5,518 nucleotides of DNA from Acetobacteraceae bacterium (GTDB lineage Bacteria > Pseudomonadota > Alphaproteobacteria > Acetobacterales > Acetobacteraceae): NCBI GenBank assembly GCA_027340195.1, contig DAHWNE010000103.1:1-5518 (forward strand). The letters run 5' to 3'. Numbering within the stretch: position 1 is the stretch's first letter; the number at the start of each line of letters is the position of its first letter. This document shows positions 1 through 5,518 of the stretch, piece after piece. A program made the position numbers and the translations under genes. The notes below the pieces were generated by a model. That model was not told the DNA's origin and ran no database searches. It was given only the letters and a program-made list of their open reading frames with translations.

Positions 1-626
1 TGGACTACATCCCGAACGTGGTCGCGTCCGGCCGCGGCGGGCAGCCGCGCAACCTGGTGATGCTGACCGCGGATGCCTTCGGCGTGCTGCCGCCGATCGC
101 GCGGCTGAGCCCGGCGCAGGCGATGTATCATTTCCTGTCCGGCTATACCGCCCGCGTCGCCGGCACCGAGAAGGGGCTGGGCGCGGAACCCGAGGCCACC
201 TTCAGCACCTGCTTCGGCGCCCCGTTCCTGCCGCGCCCGCCGGAGGTGTACGGCCGGATGCTGGAAGCGATGATCGAGCGCCACGGCGTGACCTGCTGGC
301 TGGTCAACACCGGCTGGACCGGGGGGAAATACGGCGTCGGCAAACGTATGAGCATCCGCCACACCCGCGCCCTGCTGCGCCACGCGCTGGACGGGAGCCT
401 GGCGGCGGGCGCGTTCCGCACCGATCCGTTCTTCGGCCTTGCGGTGCCCGAGGCGGTGGCAGGGGTCCCGGCCGAGGTGCTGGACCCACGCCGCAGCTGG
501 GCCGATCCGGCGGAATACGACCGCACTGCCCGCGCGCTGCTGGCGCGGTTCGAGGCCAATTTCGCGCAGTTCGACGCCGCCGTGGGCGCCGATGTGCGCG
601 CCGCCGCGCTGCGGGCCGCGGCGTAG
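1..626 (+). CDS. pckA: Phosphoenolpyruvate carboxykinase (ATP), C-terminal part; 5' end outside window
   Basis: This is the C-terminal 207 codons or so of ATP-dependent PEP carboxykinase, a soluble enzyme that converts oxaloacetate and ATP to PEP, CO2 and ADP at the start of gluconeogenesis. The reading phase starts at base 3, and there is no start codon to choose because the gene enters from the left edge; the whole enzyme is normally about 530-540 residues. Family signatures seen in order are [56 protein letters not shown] and [13 protein letters not shown]. The last contains the Arg (345-347) and Thr (363-365) that match nucleotide-binding residues of the E. coli enzyme. The P-loop and metal-binding residues lie upstream and cannot be checked. 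The frame is intact to its TAG stop, with no sign of decay. A hairpin directly downstream suggests it is transcribed separately from the next gene. Family assignment is secure. Confidence 0.97.
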   Translation, partial: DYIPNVVASGRGGQPRNLVMLTADAFGVLPPIARLSPAQAMYHFLSGYTARVAGTEKGLGAEPEATFSTCFGAPFLPRPPEVYGRMLEAMIERHGVTCWLVNTGWTGGKYGVGKRMSIRHTRALLRHALDGSLAAGAFRTDPFFGLAVPEAVAGVPAEVLDPRRSWADPAEYDRTARALLARFEANFAQFDAAVGADVRAAALRAAA

Positions 627-639
627 CCGACACGCCATT

Positions 640-667
640 CGGGCCGGCGGTTGACGCCGCCGGCCCG
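640..667 (+). terminator. GC-rich hairpin after pckA, probable terminator without U-tract
   Basis: A perfect 10-bp inverted repeat (641-650 GGGCCGGCGG against 657-666 CCGCCGGCCC) is closed by a further C-G pair at 640/667, and the loop is the six bases TTGACG. It starts 14 bases after the pckA stop. No run of T follows, so it is not a textbook intrinsic terminator. In very GC-rich genomes such hairpins often serve as factor-assisted terminators or 3'-end stabilisers. The structure is seen directly; the role is inferred. Confidence 0.55.
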
Positions 668-694
668 GGCGGTCGAAGCTCCGCGCGAACCGCC

Positions 695-698
695 GGAG
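695..698 (+). promoter_or_regulatory. Ribosome binding site of the aldolase-fold gene
   Basis: GGAG lies 8 bases before the ATG at 707, normal Shine-Dalgarno spacing. It supports 707 as the start of the adducin-type gene. No convincing sigma-70 promoter was found in the 40 bases between the hairpin and this ATG. Confidence 0.6.
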
Positions 699-706
699 CC
701 CCCGCC

Positions 707-1483
707 ATGAACGTCATCGCCCCCGTCCCCGCCCGCAGCCGCTATTCCGCCGAGGAATGGCAGCTGCGCTGCGACCTCGCCGCCCTCTATCGTCTGGTGG
801 CGCATCACCGCTGGACCGATTTCATCTACACCCATCTCAGCGTGCGCCTGCCCGGGCCGGAGCACCGCTTCCTCATCAACCGCTACGGCGTCAATTTCCA
901 CGAGATGCGCGCCTCCGACCTGGTCCGCATCGACACCGAAGGCAACGTGATCGAGGACGACGACGGCGCGCCGCGCCGGGTCAACGCCGCCGGCTTCACC
1001 ATCCATTCCGCCATCCATATGGCGCGGCCCGACCTGCAATGCGTGGTCCACACCCACACCGCCGCCGGCATCGCCGTCTCCGCCCATCCCGACGGGCTGC
1101 TGCCGATCAGCCAGCATGCGCTCAAGTTCTACGGGCGGATCGGCTACCACGGCTACGAGGGGATCGCGCTCGATCTCGCGGAACGCGAACGCCTGGTGCG
1201 CGACCTCGGCCCGCACAAGGCGATGGTGCTGCAGAACCACGGGCTGCTGGTCGGCGGCACTTCCATCGCCGAGGCGTTCCACATGATCTACATGCTGGAA
1301 CGCGCCTGCGCGGCGCAGGTGGCGGCGCTGGCCGGCGGGCAGACCTTGCTGACGCCGCCCGAGGAAGTCCGCCGCCACACCGCCGAGCAGTTCCGCCGCC
1401 AGGAAAACGACGAGCACTACGCCATGGTGTGGGAGGCGGCGCTGCGGCTGATCGCCCACGATCCGATCGACTGGCGGAGCTGA
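707..1483 (+). CDS. Class II aldolase/adducin family protein (adducin-head type)
   Basis: This 258-residue protein has the class II aldolase/adducin fold spanning roughly residues 20-235. Visible family features are NAAGFTIHSAIHMARPD (93-109), the metal-binding pair in VVHTHTAAG (H115 and H117), the third expected zinc ligand H178 in LQNHGLLVGG, and the helix EAFHMIYMLERACAAQVAAL (189-208). By the spacing to the HxH pair, the catalytic Glu of L-fuculose-phosphate aldolase falls on Gly96. The GFTIHSAIHMARPD and LLPIS segments read much more like the adducin head domain than like sugar-phosphate aldolases. The metal site is therefore probably present, but classical aldolase chemistry is doubtful; a decarboxylase, epimerase or binding role is equally open. 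There is no signal peptide, so it is cytoplasmic. It is the first gene of a three-gene operon and its TGA overlaps the next start by one base. The family is certain; the reaction and substrate are unknown. Confidence 0.93.
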   Translation: MNVIAPVPARSRYSAEEWQLRCDLAALYRLVAHHRWTDFIYTHLSVRLPGPEHRFLINRYGVNFHEMRASDLVRIDTEGNVIEDDDGAPRRVNAAGFTIHSAIHMARPDLQCVVHTHTAAGIAVSAHPDGLLPISQHALKFYGRIGYHGYEGIALDLAERERLVRDLGPHKAMVLQNHGLLVGGTSIAEAFHMIYMLERACAAQVAALAGGQTLLTPPEEVRRHTAEQFRRQENDEHYAMVWEAALRLIAHDPIDWRS

Positions 1484-3555
1484 TGGTCCGCCGCGCCTCG
1501 GTCTGCCCGCACGACTGCCCGTCCACCTGCGCCTTGGAGGTGGAGGTCGAGGGCAACCGCATCGGCGCCGTCCGCGGCGCGGCCGACAACGACTACACCC
1601 AGGGGGTGATCTGCGCGAAGGTGGCCCGCTACGCCGAGCGCATCCACCACCCGGACCGGCTGACCCGCCCGCTGCTGCGCACCGGGCCGCGCGGATCGGG
1701 GCAGTTCCGCGAGATCTCGTGGGACGAGGCGCTGGACCGCACGGCCGGGGCGTTCACCGAAGCAGCGGCGAAGCACGGGTCCGAAACGGTCTGGCCGTTC
1801 TACTACGCCGGTACGATGGGGCTGGTGCAGCGCGACGGGATCAACCGGCTGCGCCACGCGATGCGCTACTCGCGCCAGAAGCTGACCATCTGCACCTCGA
1901 TCTGCGAGGCCGGCTGGTTCGCCGGCGTCGGCGGCTATCGCGGCCCCGACCCGCGCGAAATGGCGAAATCCGATCTGATCGTGATCTGGGGCGGCAATCC
2001 GGTGGCGACCCAGGTCAACGTGATGACCCATGTGGCGCGGGCGCGGAAGGAACGCGGGGCGAAGCTGGTGGTGGTGGACCCGTATCGGTCCGGCACCGCT
2101 GCGGTGGCCGATCTGCACGTGATGCCGCGCCCCGGCACCGACGGCGCGCTGGCCTGCGCGCTGATGCACATCGGCTTCCGCGACGGCTGGGCGGACCGCG
2201 CCTATATGGCCACCCATGCCGACGATCCGGCCGGGCTCGAGGCGCATCTGGCCAGCCGTGGCCCCGACTGGGCCGCCGCCGTCACCGGGCTCTCGGTGGC
2301 CGAGATCGAGGCGTTCGCCGCGCTCTACGGCGCGCGCAAGCGCAGCTACATCCGCCTGGGCTATGGCTTCGCGCGCTCCCGCAACGGGGCCGCCAACATG
2401 CACGCGGTGACCGCGCTCGCCACCGTGGCGGGCAGCTGGCAGCACGAGGGCGGCGGCGCGCTGTGGTCCAACCGCGGCATCTACCATTGGGACAAGACGC
2501 TGATCGAGGGTCTCGATGTCCGCGACCTGTCGATCCGGGCGATGGACATGAGCCGGATCGGCGCGGTGCTGACCGGCGACCGGACCGAGCTCGGCGATGG
2601 CCCGCCGGTGACCGCGCTGCTGATCCAGAACCAGAACCCGCTCACCGTCTGTCCGGACAGCAACAAGGTCCGCCGCGGCTTCGCGCGCGAGGATTTGTTC
2701 GTCTGCACCCACGAGCAGTTCCTGACCGAGACCGCGCGCTGGTCCGACATCGTGCTGCCGGCGACGATGTTCATGGAGCATGACGATCTCTATCAGGCCG
2801 GCGGGCACACCTATATCCAGATCGGGCAGAAGCTGATCGAGCCGCCGGGGGAGTGCCGGTCCAACCATGCGGTGATCGCCGCGCTGGCGCACCGGCTGGG
2901 CGCGCGCCATCCCGGGTTCGAGATGACCGAGATGGAGCTGATCGATGCCACCCTGCGCGCCTCCAGCTGGCCGGACGCGGCGACGGTGCTGGCGCGGCGC
3001 TGGGTGGACGCGGCGGAACCGCCGGCGGTGGCGCATTTCCACCATGGTTTCCCGCAGCCCGACAAGCGGTTCCATTTCCGCCCCGACTGGTCGGCGCTCG
3101 GCCCGTTCGTCGTCGGGATGCCGGTGTTTCCCGATCATCACCCGATCATTGACGAACGCTCGGCGCAGGCGCCGTTCCGCATGATGACCTCGCCGGCGCG
3201 GCAGTTCCTCAACACCAGCTTCACCGAGACGCCGGGGTCGCGCCGCCGCGAAGGCCGGCCCTCGGTGCTGATGCATCCCGAGGACGCGGCGCGGCTGGGC
3301 CTCGCCGAGGGTGACCGCGCCCGGCTGGGCAACGCGCGCGGGACGGTGGTGCTGCATGTGCGGCTGTTCGACGGTGTGCAGCCGGGGGTGGTGGTGGTCG
3401 AGAGCGTCTGGCCGTCCGAATGCTACGAAGGTGGGATCGGCATCAACGCGCTCACCTCCGACGATCCCGCGCCGCCCGCCGGCGGGGCGGTGTTCCACGA
3501 CACCGCGGTCTGGGCCGAGGCGGCCGAGGCCACGGCGCGGCTCGCCGCCGAATGA
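1483..3555 (+). CDS. Molybdopterin-dependent oxidoreductase, [4Fe-4S]-containing, cytoplasmic (DMSO reductase/formate dehydrogenase superfamily)
   Basis: This 690-residue molybdenum (bis-MGD) oxidoreductase catalyses a redox or oxygen-transfer reaction on an unknown substrate. The N-terminus carries a [4Fe-4S] motif, C8-x3-C12-x3-C16-x27-C44, followed by K46, the Lys usually placed between cluster and cofactor. The Mo-ligand segment ICTSICEAGW (136-145) offers C137, which aligns with the formate dehydrogenase (Se)Cys; C141 is a second Cys in the loop. Cofactor-binding segments follow: VIWGGNP (167-173), VVVDPYRSG (196-204), PGTDGAL (217-223), QNQNPL (382-387) and a T-E-T-x-x-W-S-D-I-V-L-P-A motif just after T409. 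The C-terminal dinucleotide-binding domain covers about 566-683. There is no Tat signal, so it acts in the cytoplasm. The frame is open far upstream through the aldolase gene, but ATG 1483 is preferred because it places the cluster motif at residue 8 and forms a TGATG overlap. No FeS, cytochrome or flavin partner subunit is encoded nearby. The superfamily is certain; the subfamily and substrate are not. Confidence 0.93.
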   Translation: MVRRASVCPHDCPSTCALEVEVEGNRIGAVRGAADNDYTQGVICAKVARYAERIHHPDRLTRPLLRTGPRGSGQFREISWDEALDRTAGAFTEAAAKHGSETVWPFYYAGTMGLVQRDGINRLRHAMRYSRQKLTICTSICEAGWFAGVGGYRGPDPREMAKSDLIVIWGGNPVATQVNVMTHVARARKERGAKLVVVDPYRSGTAAVADLHVMPRPGTDGALACALMHIGFRDGWADRAYMATHADDPAGLEAHLASRGPDWAAAVTGLSVAEIEAFAALYGARKRSYIRLGYGFARSRNGAANMHAVTALATVAGSWQHEGGGALWSNRGIYHWDKTLIEGLDVRDLSIRAMDMSRIGAVLTGDRTELGDGPPVTALLIQNQNPLTVCPDSNKVRRGFAREDLFVCTHEQFLTETARWSDIVLPATMFMEHDDLYQAGGHTYIQIGQKLIEPPGECRSNHAVIAALAHRLGARHPGFEMTEMELIDATLRASSWPDAATVLARRWVDAAEPPAVAHFHHGFPQPDKRFHFRPDWSALGPFVVGMPVFPDHHPIIDERSAQAPFRMMTSPARQFLNTSFTETPGSRRREGRPSVLMHPEDAARLGLAEGDRARLGNARGTVVLHVRLFDGVQPGVVVVESVWPSECYEGGIGINALTSDDPAPPAGGAVFHDTAVWAEAAEATARLAAE

Positions 3556-3556
3556 C

Positions 3557-3562
3557 AGGGGA
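3557..3562 (+). promoter_or_regulatory. Ribosome binding site deciding the start of the hot-dog gene
   Basis: AGGGGA, two bases after the oxidoreductase stop and 6 bases before ATG 3569, is a good Shine-Dalgarno site. It selects 3569 over upstream in-frame starts that would run back inside the oxidoreductase gene, because this frame is open from 3311. Confidence 0.75.
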
Positions 3563-3568
3563 AACGCC

Positions 3569-4351
3569 ATGACCGCCGCGTATCGCGTGATCGCCTACAA
3601 CTCGGCCCAGGAGTCGGAGAACAAGATCCACGACGACGCGGTGGCCCGCCGCTTCGGCTTCACCGGTGGCTTGGTGCCCGGGGTGGATGTGTGGGCCTAT
3701 ATGGCGCATCCGGCGCTGACGCGCTGGGGGCGGGACTGGCTGGAGCGCGGCAGCGGGCAGTGCCGCTTCGCCCGCCCGGTCTATGACGGCGACGAGGCGG
3801 TGGTGGAGGCGGCGGAGACGCCGGAGGGCCTGGCCATTTCCGTGCGCAGCCACGGCGAGGCCTGCGCCGATGGGACGGCCGGCCTCCCCGCCGTGGCCCC
3901 CGAGCCCGGCGCCTTCGCCGCCCCGCCGCCGCCACCGGAGCAGCGCCCGCCCGCCGACGAGACGTCGCTCGCGGTCGGCACGCTGCTGGGGATGCGCCCG
4001 CTGCTGCTGACCGAGGCGGTGCAGCAGGCCTATCTGCGCGACGTGCGTGAGACCGACCCGTTATGCGGGCAAGCGGGGCTGGCGCATCCGGGCATGATCC
4101 TGCGCACCGGCAACTGGGCGCTGAGCCACAACGTGGTGCTGGGGCCGTGGATGCATGTCGGCAGCACGCTCAGGAACCTGTCCGCGGTGCGGGTGGGGGA
4201 GACGATCACGGCCCGGGCACGGGTGGCCGATAATTACGAGCGCAAGGGCCATCGGTTCGTCGAGCTGGACGTGCTGACCCTGGCCGAGGGGACGCGGCCG
4301 GTGGCGCTGATCCGCCACGTGGCGATCTATCGGCCGCGCCAGGCGGGGTGA
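3569..4351 (+). CDS. MaoC-like double hot-dog protein (possible acyl hydratase/dehydratase)
   Basis: This 260-residue protein appears to hold two hot-dog domains. The first (about 1-105) has the MaoC-type stretch ENKIHDDAVARRFGF (17-31) followed by GGLVPG (33-38), resembling the N-x-I-H...GF-G...G signature of (R)-enoyl-CoA hydratases. A Pro/Ala-rich linker (about 108-130) leads to the second (about 135-256), with AHPGMILRTGNWAL (172-185) and VRVGETITARARV (207-219). The catalytic His of the hydratase signature is present as H21. The Asp normally five residues before it is S16, flanked by E15 and E17, so hydratase activity is plausible but not assured; acyl-CoA or acyl-adduct binding is an alternative. 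It follows the oxidoreductase by 13 bases, so they are almost surely cotranscribed, and a hairpin immediately after its stop marks the operon end. The fold call is fairly firm; the substrate is unknown. Confidence 0.8.
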   Translation: MTAAYRVIAYNSAQESENKIHDDAVARRFGFTGGLVPGVDVWAYMAHPALTRWGRDWLERGSGQCRFARPVYDGDEAVVEAAETPEGLAISVRSHGEACADGTAGLPAVAPEPGAFAAPPPPPEQRPPADETSLAVGTLLGMRPLLLTEAVQQAYLRDVRETDPLCGQAGLAHPGMILRTGNWALSHNVVLGPWMHVGSTLRNLSAVRVGETITARARVADNYERKGHRFVELDVLTLAEGTRPVALIRHVAIYRPRQAG

Positions 4352-4388
4352 GCGCGGGGCGGGGCAAATTAAACCTCCGCCCCGGCGC
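4352..4388 (+). terminator. Strong hairpin ending the three-gene operon
   Basis: The hairpin begins at the base after the hot-dog gene stop. GCGCGGGGCGGGG (4352-4364) pairs with the segment 4375-4388 with one bulged G (4384) and one G-T wobble, giving about 13 pairs around an AT-rich loop of ten bases (4365-4374, CAAATTAAAC). There is no T run after it, so termination may be factor-assisted, as for the hairpin after pckA. Confidence 0.55.
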
Positions 4389-4415
4389 ATCCAAACCGGC
4401 ACTCAGGCGCGATCG
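4387..4415 (+). promoter_or_regulatory. Candidate ECF (SigK-like) promoter of the fasciclin gene
   Basis: GCATCC (4387-4392) is followed after 17 bases by CGATCG (4410-4415). As I recall it, the mycobacterial SigK consensus is CCATCC, a 16-17 base spacer, then CCGAAT. The upstream element matches 5 of 6 positions, while the downstream element matches only loosely. It would place transcription start near 4420 and give a leader of about 40 bases. The case rests partly on context: a fasciclin gene beside an RskA-type anti-sigma gene. Confidence 0.3.
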
Positions 4416-4445
4416 GGGGTACGCGGCGCGATGCCGCGCCACCTC

Positions 4446-4451
4446 AAGGAG
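4446..4451 (+). promoter_or_regulatory. Ribosome binding site deciding the fasciclin start
   Basis: AAGGAG lies 7 bases before ATG 4459 but only 2 bases before the out-of-frame ATG at 4454. The spacing and the signal peptide both favour 4459 as the true start. The longer in-frame extension back to 4348 lacks any export signal at its N-terminus. Confidence 0.85.
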
Positions 4452-4458
4452 CCATGTC

Positions 4459-5007
4459 ATGACCCGATCGATCCTGCTCGCCGCTGCCCTGCTACCGCTG
4501 CTGGCGGGGCCGGCGCTGGCGGCGAATACCGTCACGGTCGGCGGCCAGCCGATGTACCCGACCAAGAACATCGTTGCGAATGCGGTCAATTCGGCCGATC
4601 ACACCACGCTGGTGGCGGCGGTGAAGGCGGCCGGGCTGGCGGGCGTGCTGAGCGGCAAGGGACCGTTCACCGTGTTCGCCCCCACCAACGAGGCGTTCGC
4701 CGATCTTCCGAAGGGCACCGTCGCCACCCTGCTGGAACCGAAGAACAAGGCGGAACTGACCAAGATTCTCGAATATCATGTGGTCCCCGGCGATTATGAC
4801 ACCACCCGCCTGCGCGAGATGATCTATCACCATGGCGGCCCGATCATGCTGAAGACGGTGGAAGGCCAACCGCTGACGGTGATGATGAACGGGTCCGACA
4901 ACCTGATGGTGAAGGATGCCAAGGGCGGCACCGCCGACATCACCATCGCCGATGTCACCCAGTCGAACGGGGTGATTCAGGTGATCGACCGCGTCCTGCT
5001 ACCGTGA
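4459..5007 (+). CDS. Secreted fasciclin (FAS1) domain protein
   Basis: This 182-residue exported protein consists of a signal peptide and one FAS1 domain, a fold associated with cell-surface adhesion and matrix interaction. The signal peptide has R3, a hydrophobic core (about 5-17) and a likely cleavage site after PALA (A21) or A22; no lipobox Cys is present, so it is periplasmic or secreted rather than a lipoprotein. The FAS1 landmarks are the H1 motif FTVFAPTNEAF (70-80), the central YHVVPG (106-111) and the C-terminal H2 motif NGVIQVIDRVLLP (170-182), which ends the protein. The stretch MYPTKNIVANAVNSADHTTL (32-51) before H1 resembles that of single-domain proteobacterial fasciclins. It has its own ribosome site and lies 107 bases after the upstream operon behind a terminator-like hairpin, so it is probably its own transcription unit. 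It converges with an RskA-type anti-sigma gene, which suggests ECF sigma control. The domain call is secure; the binding partner is unknown. Confidence 0.95.
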   Translation: MTRSILLAAALLPLLAGPALAANTVTVGGQPMYPTKNIVANAVNSADHTTLVAAVKAAGLAGVLSGKGPFTVFAPTNEAFADLPKGTVATLLEPKNKAELTKILEYHVVPGDYDTTRLREMIYHHGGPIMLKTVEGQPLTVMMNGSDNLMVKDAKGGTADITIADVTQSNGVIQVIDRVLLP

Positions 5008-5016
5008 TCGTCCGCC

Positions 5017-5048
5017 GGCCCCCGCGGTTCTGGCGTTCGGTCGGGGCC
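5017..5048. terminator. Weak inverted repeat between convergent genes
   Basis: GGCCCC (5017-5022) can pair with GGGGCC (5043-5048) around a 20-base loop, in the 50-base gap between the two convergent stop codons. A shared bidirectional terminator would be expected here, but the stem is short, the loop is long and no T-tract flanks it on either strand. Confidence 0.25.
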
Positions 5049-5057
5049 CTCGCGCGG

Positions 5058-5518
5058 CTATAGCGGCGCGAGACGGCCGCGAAACAGCACCGGTCCGGTC
5101 GGCACGCCATGCGGGGCGCCGCCGGCCGGTTCCAGGCTGACCAGCAACTCGGCCCCGGTGGTGACACCGGGGCCCGCGGGACCCGCCCTCCCGGTGGACG
5201 GCAGCGCGCCCAACGGGCGCGGCGCGCGAGCTCCGGTGTCGAGCACCCATAGCTCCATCTCGTGCCCCGCCGGCGCCGGAGCGACTCCGCCCAGCGGGCG
5301 GAGCGCCAGCCGCCCCGCGCGCGCCACCGCAACGAACTCCGGTACCCCGCCGCGCCCCTCCAGCACCGCCAGAGCGGCCGGCTCCGGCGGGCGAAGCAGC
5401 ATGATCGCGGCCAGCGCGGCGGCCAGGGACAGGGCGCCGAGGGTGCTCGCCTGCCAGAACCGAACCCCAAACCCGGCCCGGCGCGGCGGTGCCGGCGGCG
5501 CGGTGGCCGCGGCGATCC
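5058..5518 (-). CDS. RskA-type anti-sigma factor, membrane helix and C-terminal domain; N-terminus outside window
   Basis: This minus-strand frame is open from its TAG (5058-5060) to the right edge, about 152 codons. The internal ATG at 5400-5402 is not the real start, because the frame continues upstream through a Pro/Ala-rich linker, the basic stretch RRAGFGVR, and a hydrophobic helix running from FWQASTLGALSL through AALAAIMLL (about 5396-5459). Basic residues before the helix indicate a cytoplasmic N-terminus. The extracytoplasmic part matches the RskA C-terminal domain: RLALRPLGG, HEMELWVLDTG, then VSLEPAGG (5118-5141) and PTGPVLF near the end. Such proteins hold an ECF sigma factor at the membrane through a cytoplasmic N-terminal domain and release it after proteolysis; that domain lies beyond the window. 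The cognate sigma gene is expected just upstream on the minus strand. The neighbouring fasciclin gene is a likely target. The family call is strong; the partner is inferred. Confidence 0.88.
   Translation of the reverse strand, partial: IAAATAPPAPPRRAGFGVRFWQASTLGALSLAAALAAIMLLRPPEPAALAVLEGRGGVPEFVAVARAGRLALRPLGGVAPAPAGHEMELWVLDTGARAPRPLGALPSTGRAGPAGPGVTTGAELLVSLEPAGGAPHGVPTGPVLFRGRLAPL

Noticed and set aside
651..680. TTGACG as a -35 box with a -10 near 675-680 for the operon
   Set aside because: TTGACG is the loop of the terminator hairpin, and the best -10 candidate (GAAGCT) matches TATAAT at only two positions.
143..1459. 438-codon minus-strand frame opposite pckA and the aldolase-fold gene
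   Set aside because: It spans two unrelated plus-strand genes and their hairpin, has no recognisable domain, and has the composition of a GC shadow.
757..1482. Upstream in-frame extension of the molybdenum enzyme through the aldolase gene
   Set aside because: The translated extension is low-complexity Arg/Pro/Ala, the same DNA encodes a clear adducin-type protein in another frame, and the cluster motif sits at residue 8 when ATG 1483 is used.
1417..3570. 717-codon open frame on the minus strand opposite the molybdenum enzyme
   Set aside because: Its translation is rich in Arg, His, Ala and Gly with no family motif, and it mirrors a strongly supported plus-strand gene. Long antisense frames are expected at this GC content.
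5058..5402. Treating ATG 5400-5402 as the start of a 114-residue protein
   Set aside because: This start would cut into the C-terminal end of the membrane helix. The frame stays open to the window edge and supplies the rest of the helix and a basic linker, so the gene is a longer anti-sigma factor cut by the edge.
4955..5470. 171-codon minus-strand frame overlapping the anti-sigma gene
   Set aside because: Its sequence is Arg/Ser/Pro-rich and motif-free, it runs into the fasciclin gene, and the other minus-strand frame carries the RskA domain and membrane helix.

Overview
The window is a very GC-rich stretch with almost all wobble positions G or C. It is densely packed and carries proteobacterial-type proteins. 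The ATP-dependent PEP carboxykinase, the single-domain secreted fasciclin protein and the RskA-type anti-sigma factor together suggest an alphaproteobacterium, perhaps of the Rhodospirillales/Acetobacteraceae type. That placement is an inference from gene style, not a database match. No RNA genes, insertion sequences, CRISPR arrays or clear signs of recent transfer were seen.

Layout. (1) Bases 1-626 (+) hold the C-terminal part of pckA, which runs in from outside the window and is followed by a strong GC hairpin. (2) Bases 707-4351 (+) hold a compact three-gene operon: an adducin-type class II aldolase-fold protein; a single-subunit molybdopterin/[4Fe-4S] oxidoreductase whose start overlaps the aldolase stop by one base (TGATG); and a double hot-dog MaoC-like protein 13 bases further on. 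A second strong hairpin begins at the base after the last stop codon. (3) Bases 4459-5007 (+) hold an exported fasciclin (FAS1) protein. (4) Bases 5058-5518 (-) hold the membrane helix and extracytoplasmic domain of an RskA-type anti-sigma factor. It converges on the fasciclin gene, and its N-terminus lies beyond the right edge.

How they may work together. The three-gene operon looks like an uncharacterised catabolic or redox cassette. It combines a metal-binding aldolase fold that lacks the usual aldolase catalytic Glu, a cytoplasmic molybdenum enzyme with no visible electron-transfer partner, and a hydratase-like hot-dog protein lacking the usual catalytic Asp. Its substrate cannot be read from sequence. 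The fasciclin/anti-sigma pair recalls the mycobacterial SigK-RskA system, whose regulon includes the fasciclin proteins MPT70 and MPT83. A SigK-like sequence lies upstream of the fasciclin gene, so this end of the window may be a small cell-surface regulon whose sigma factor would lie just past base 5518.

The intergenic gaps are short (80, 13, 107 and 50 bases). No stretch over 300 bases lacks a gene.
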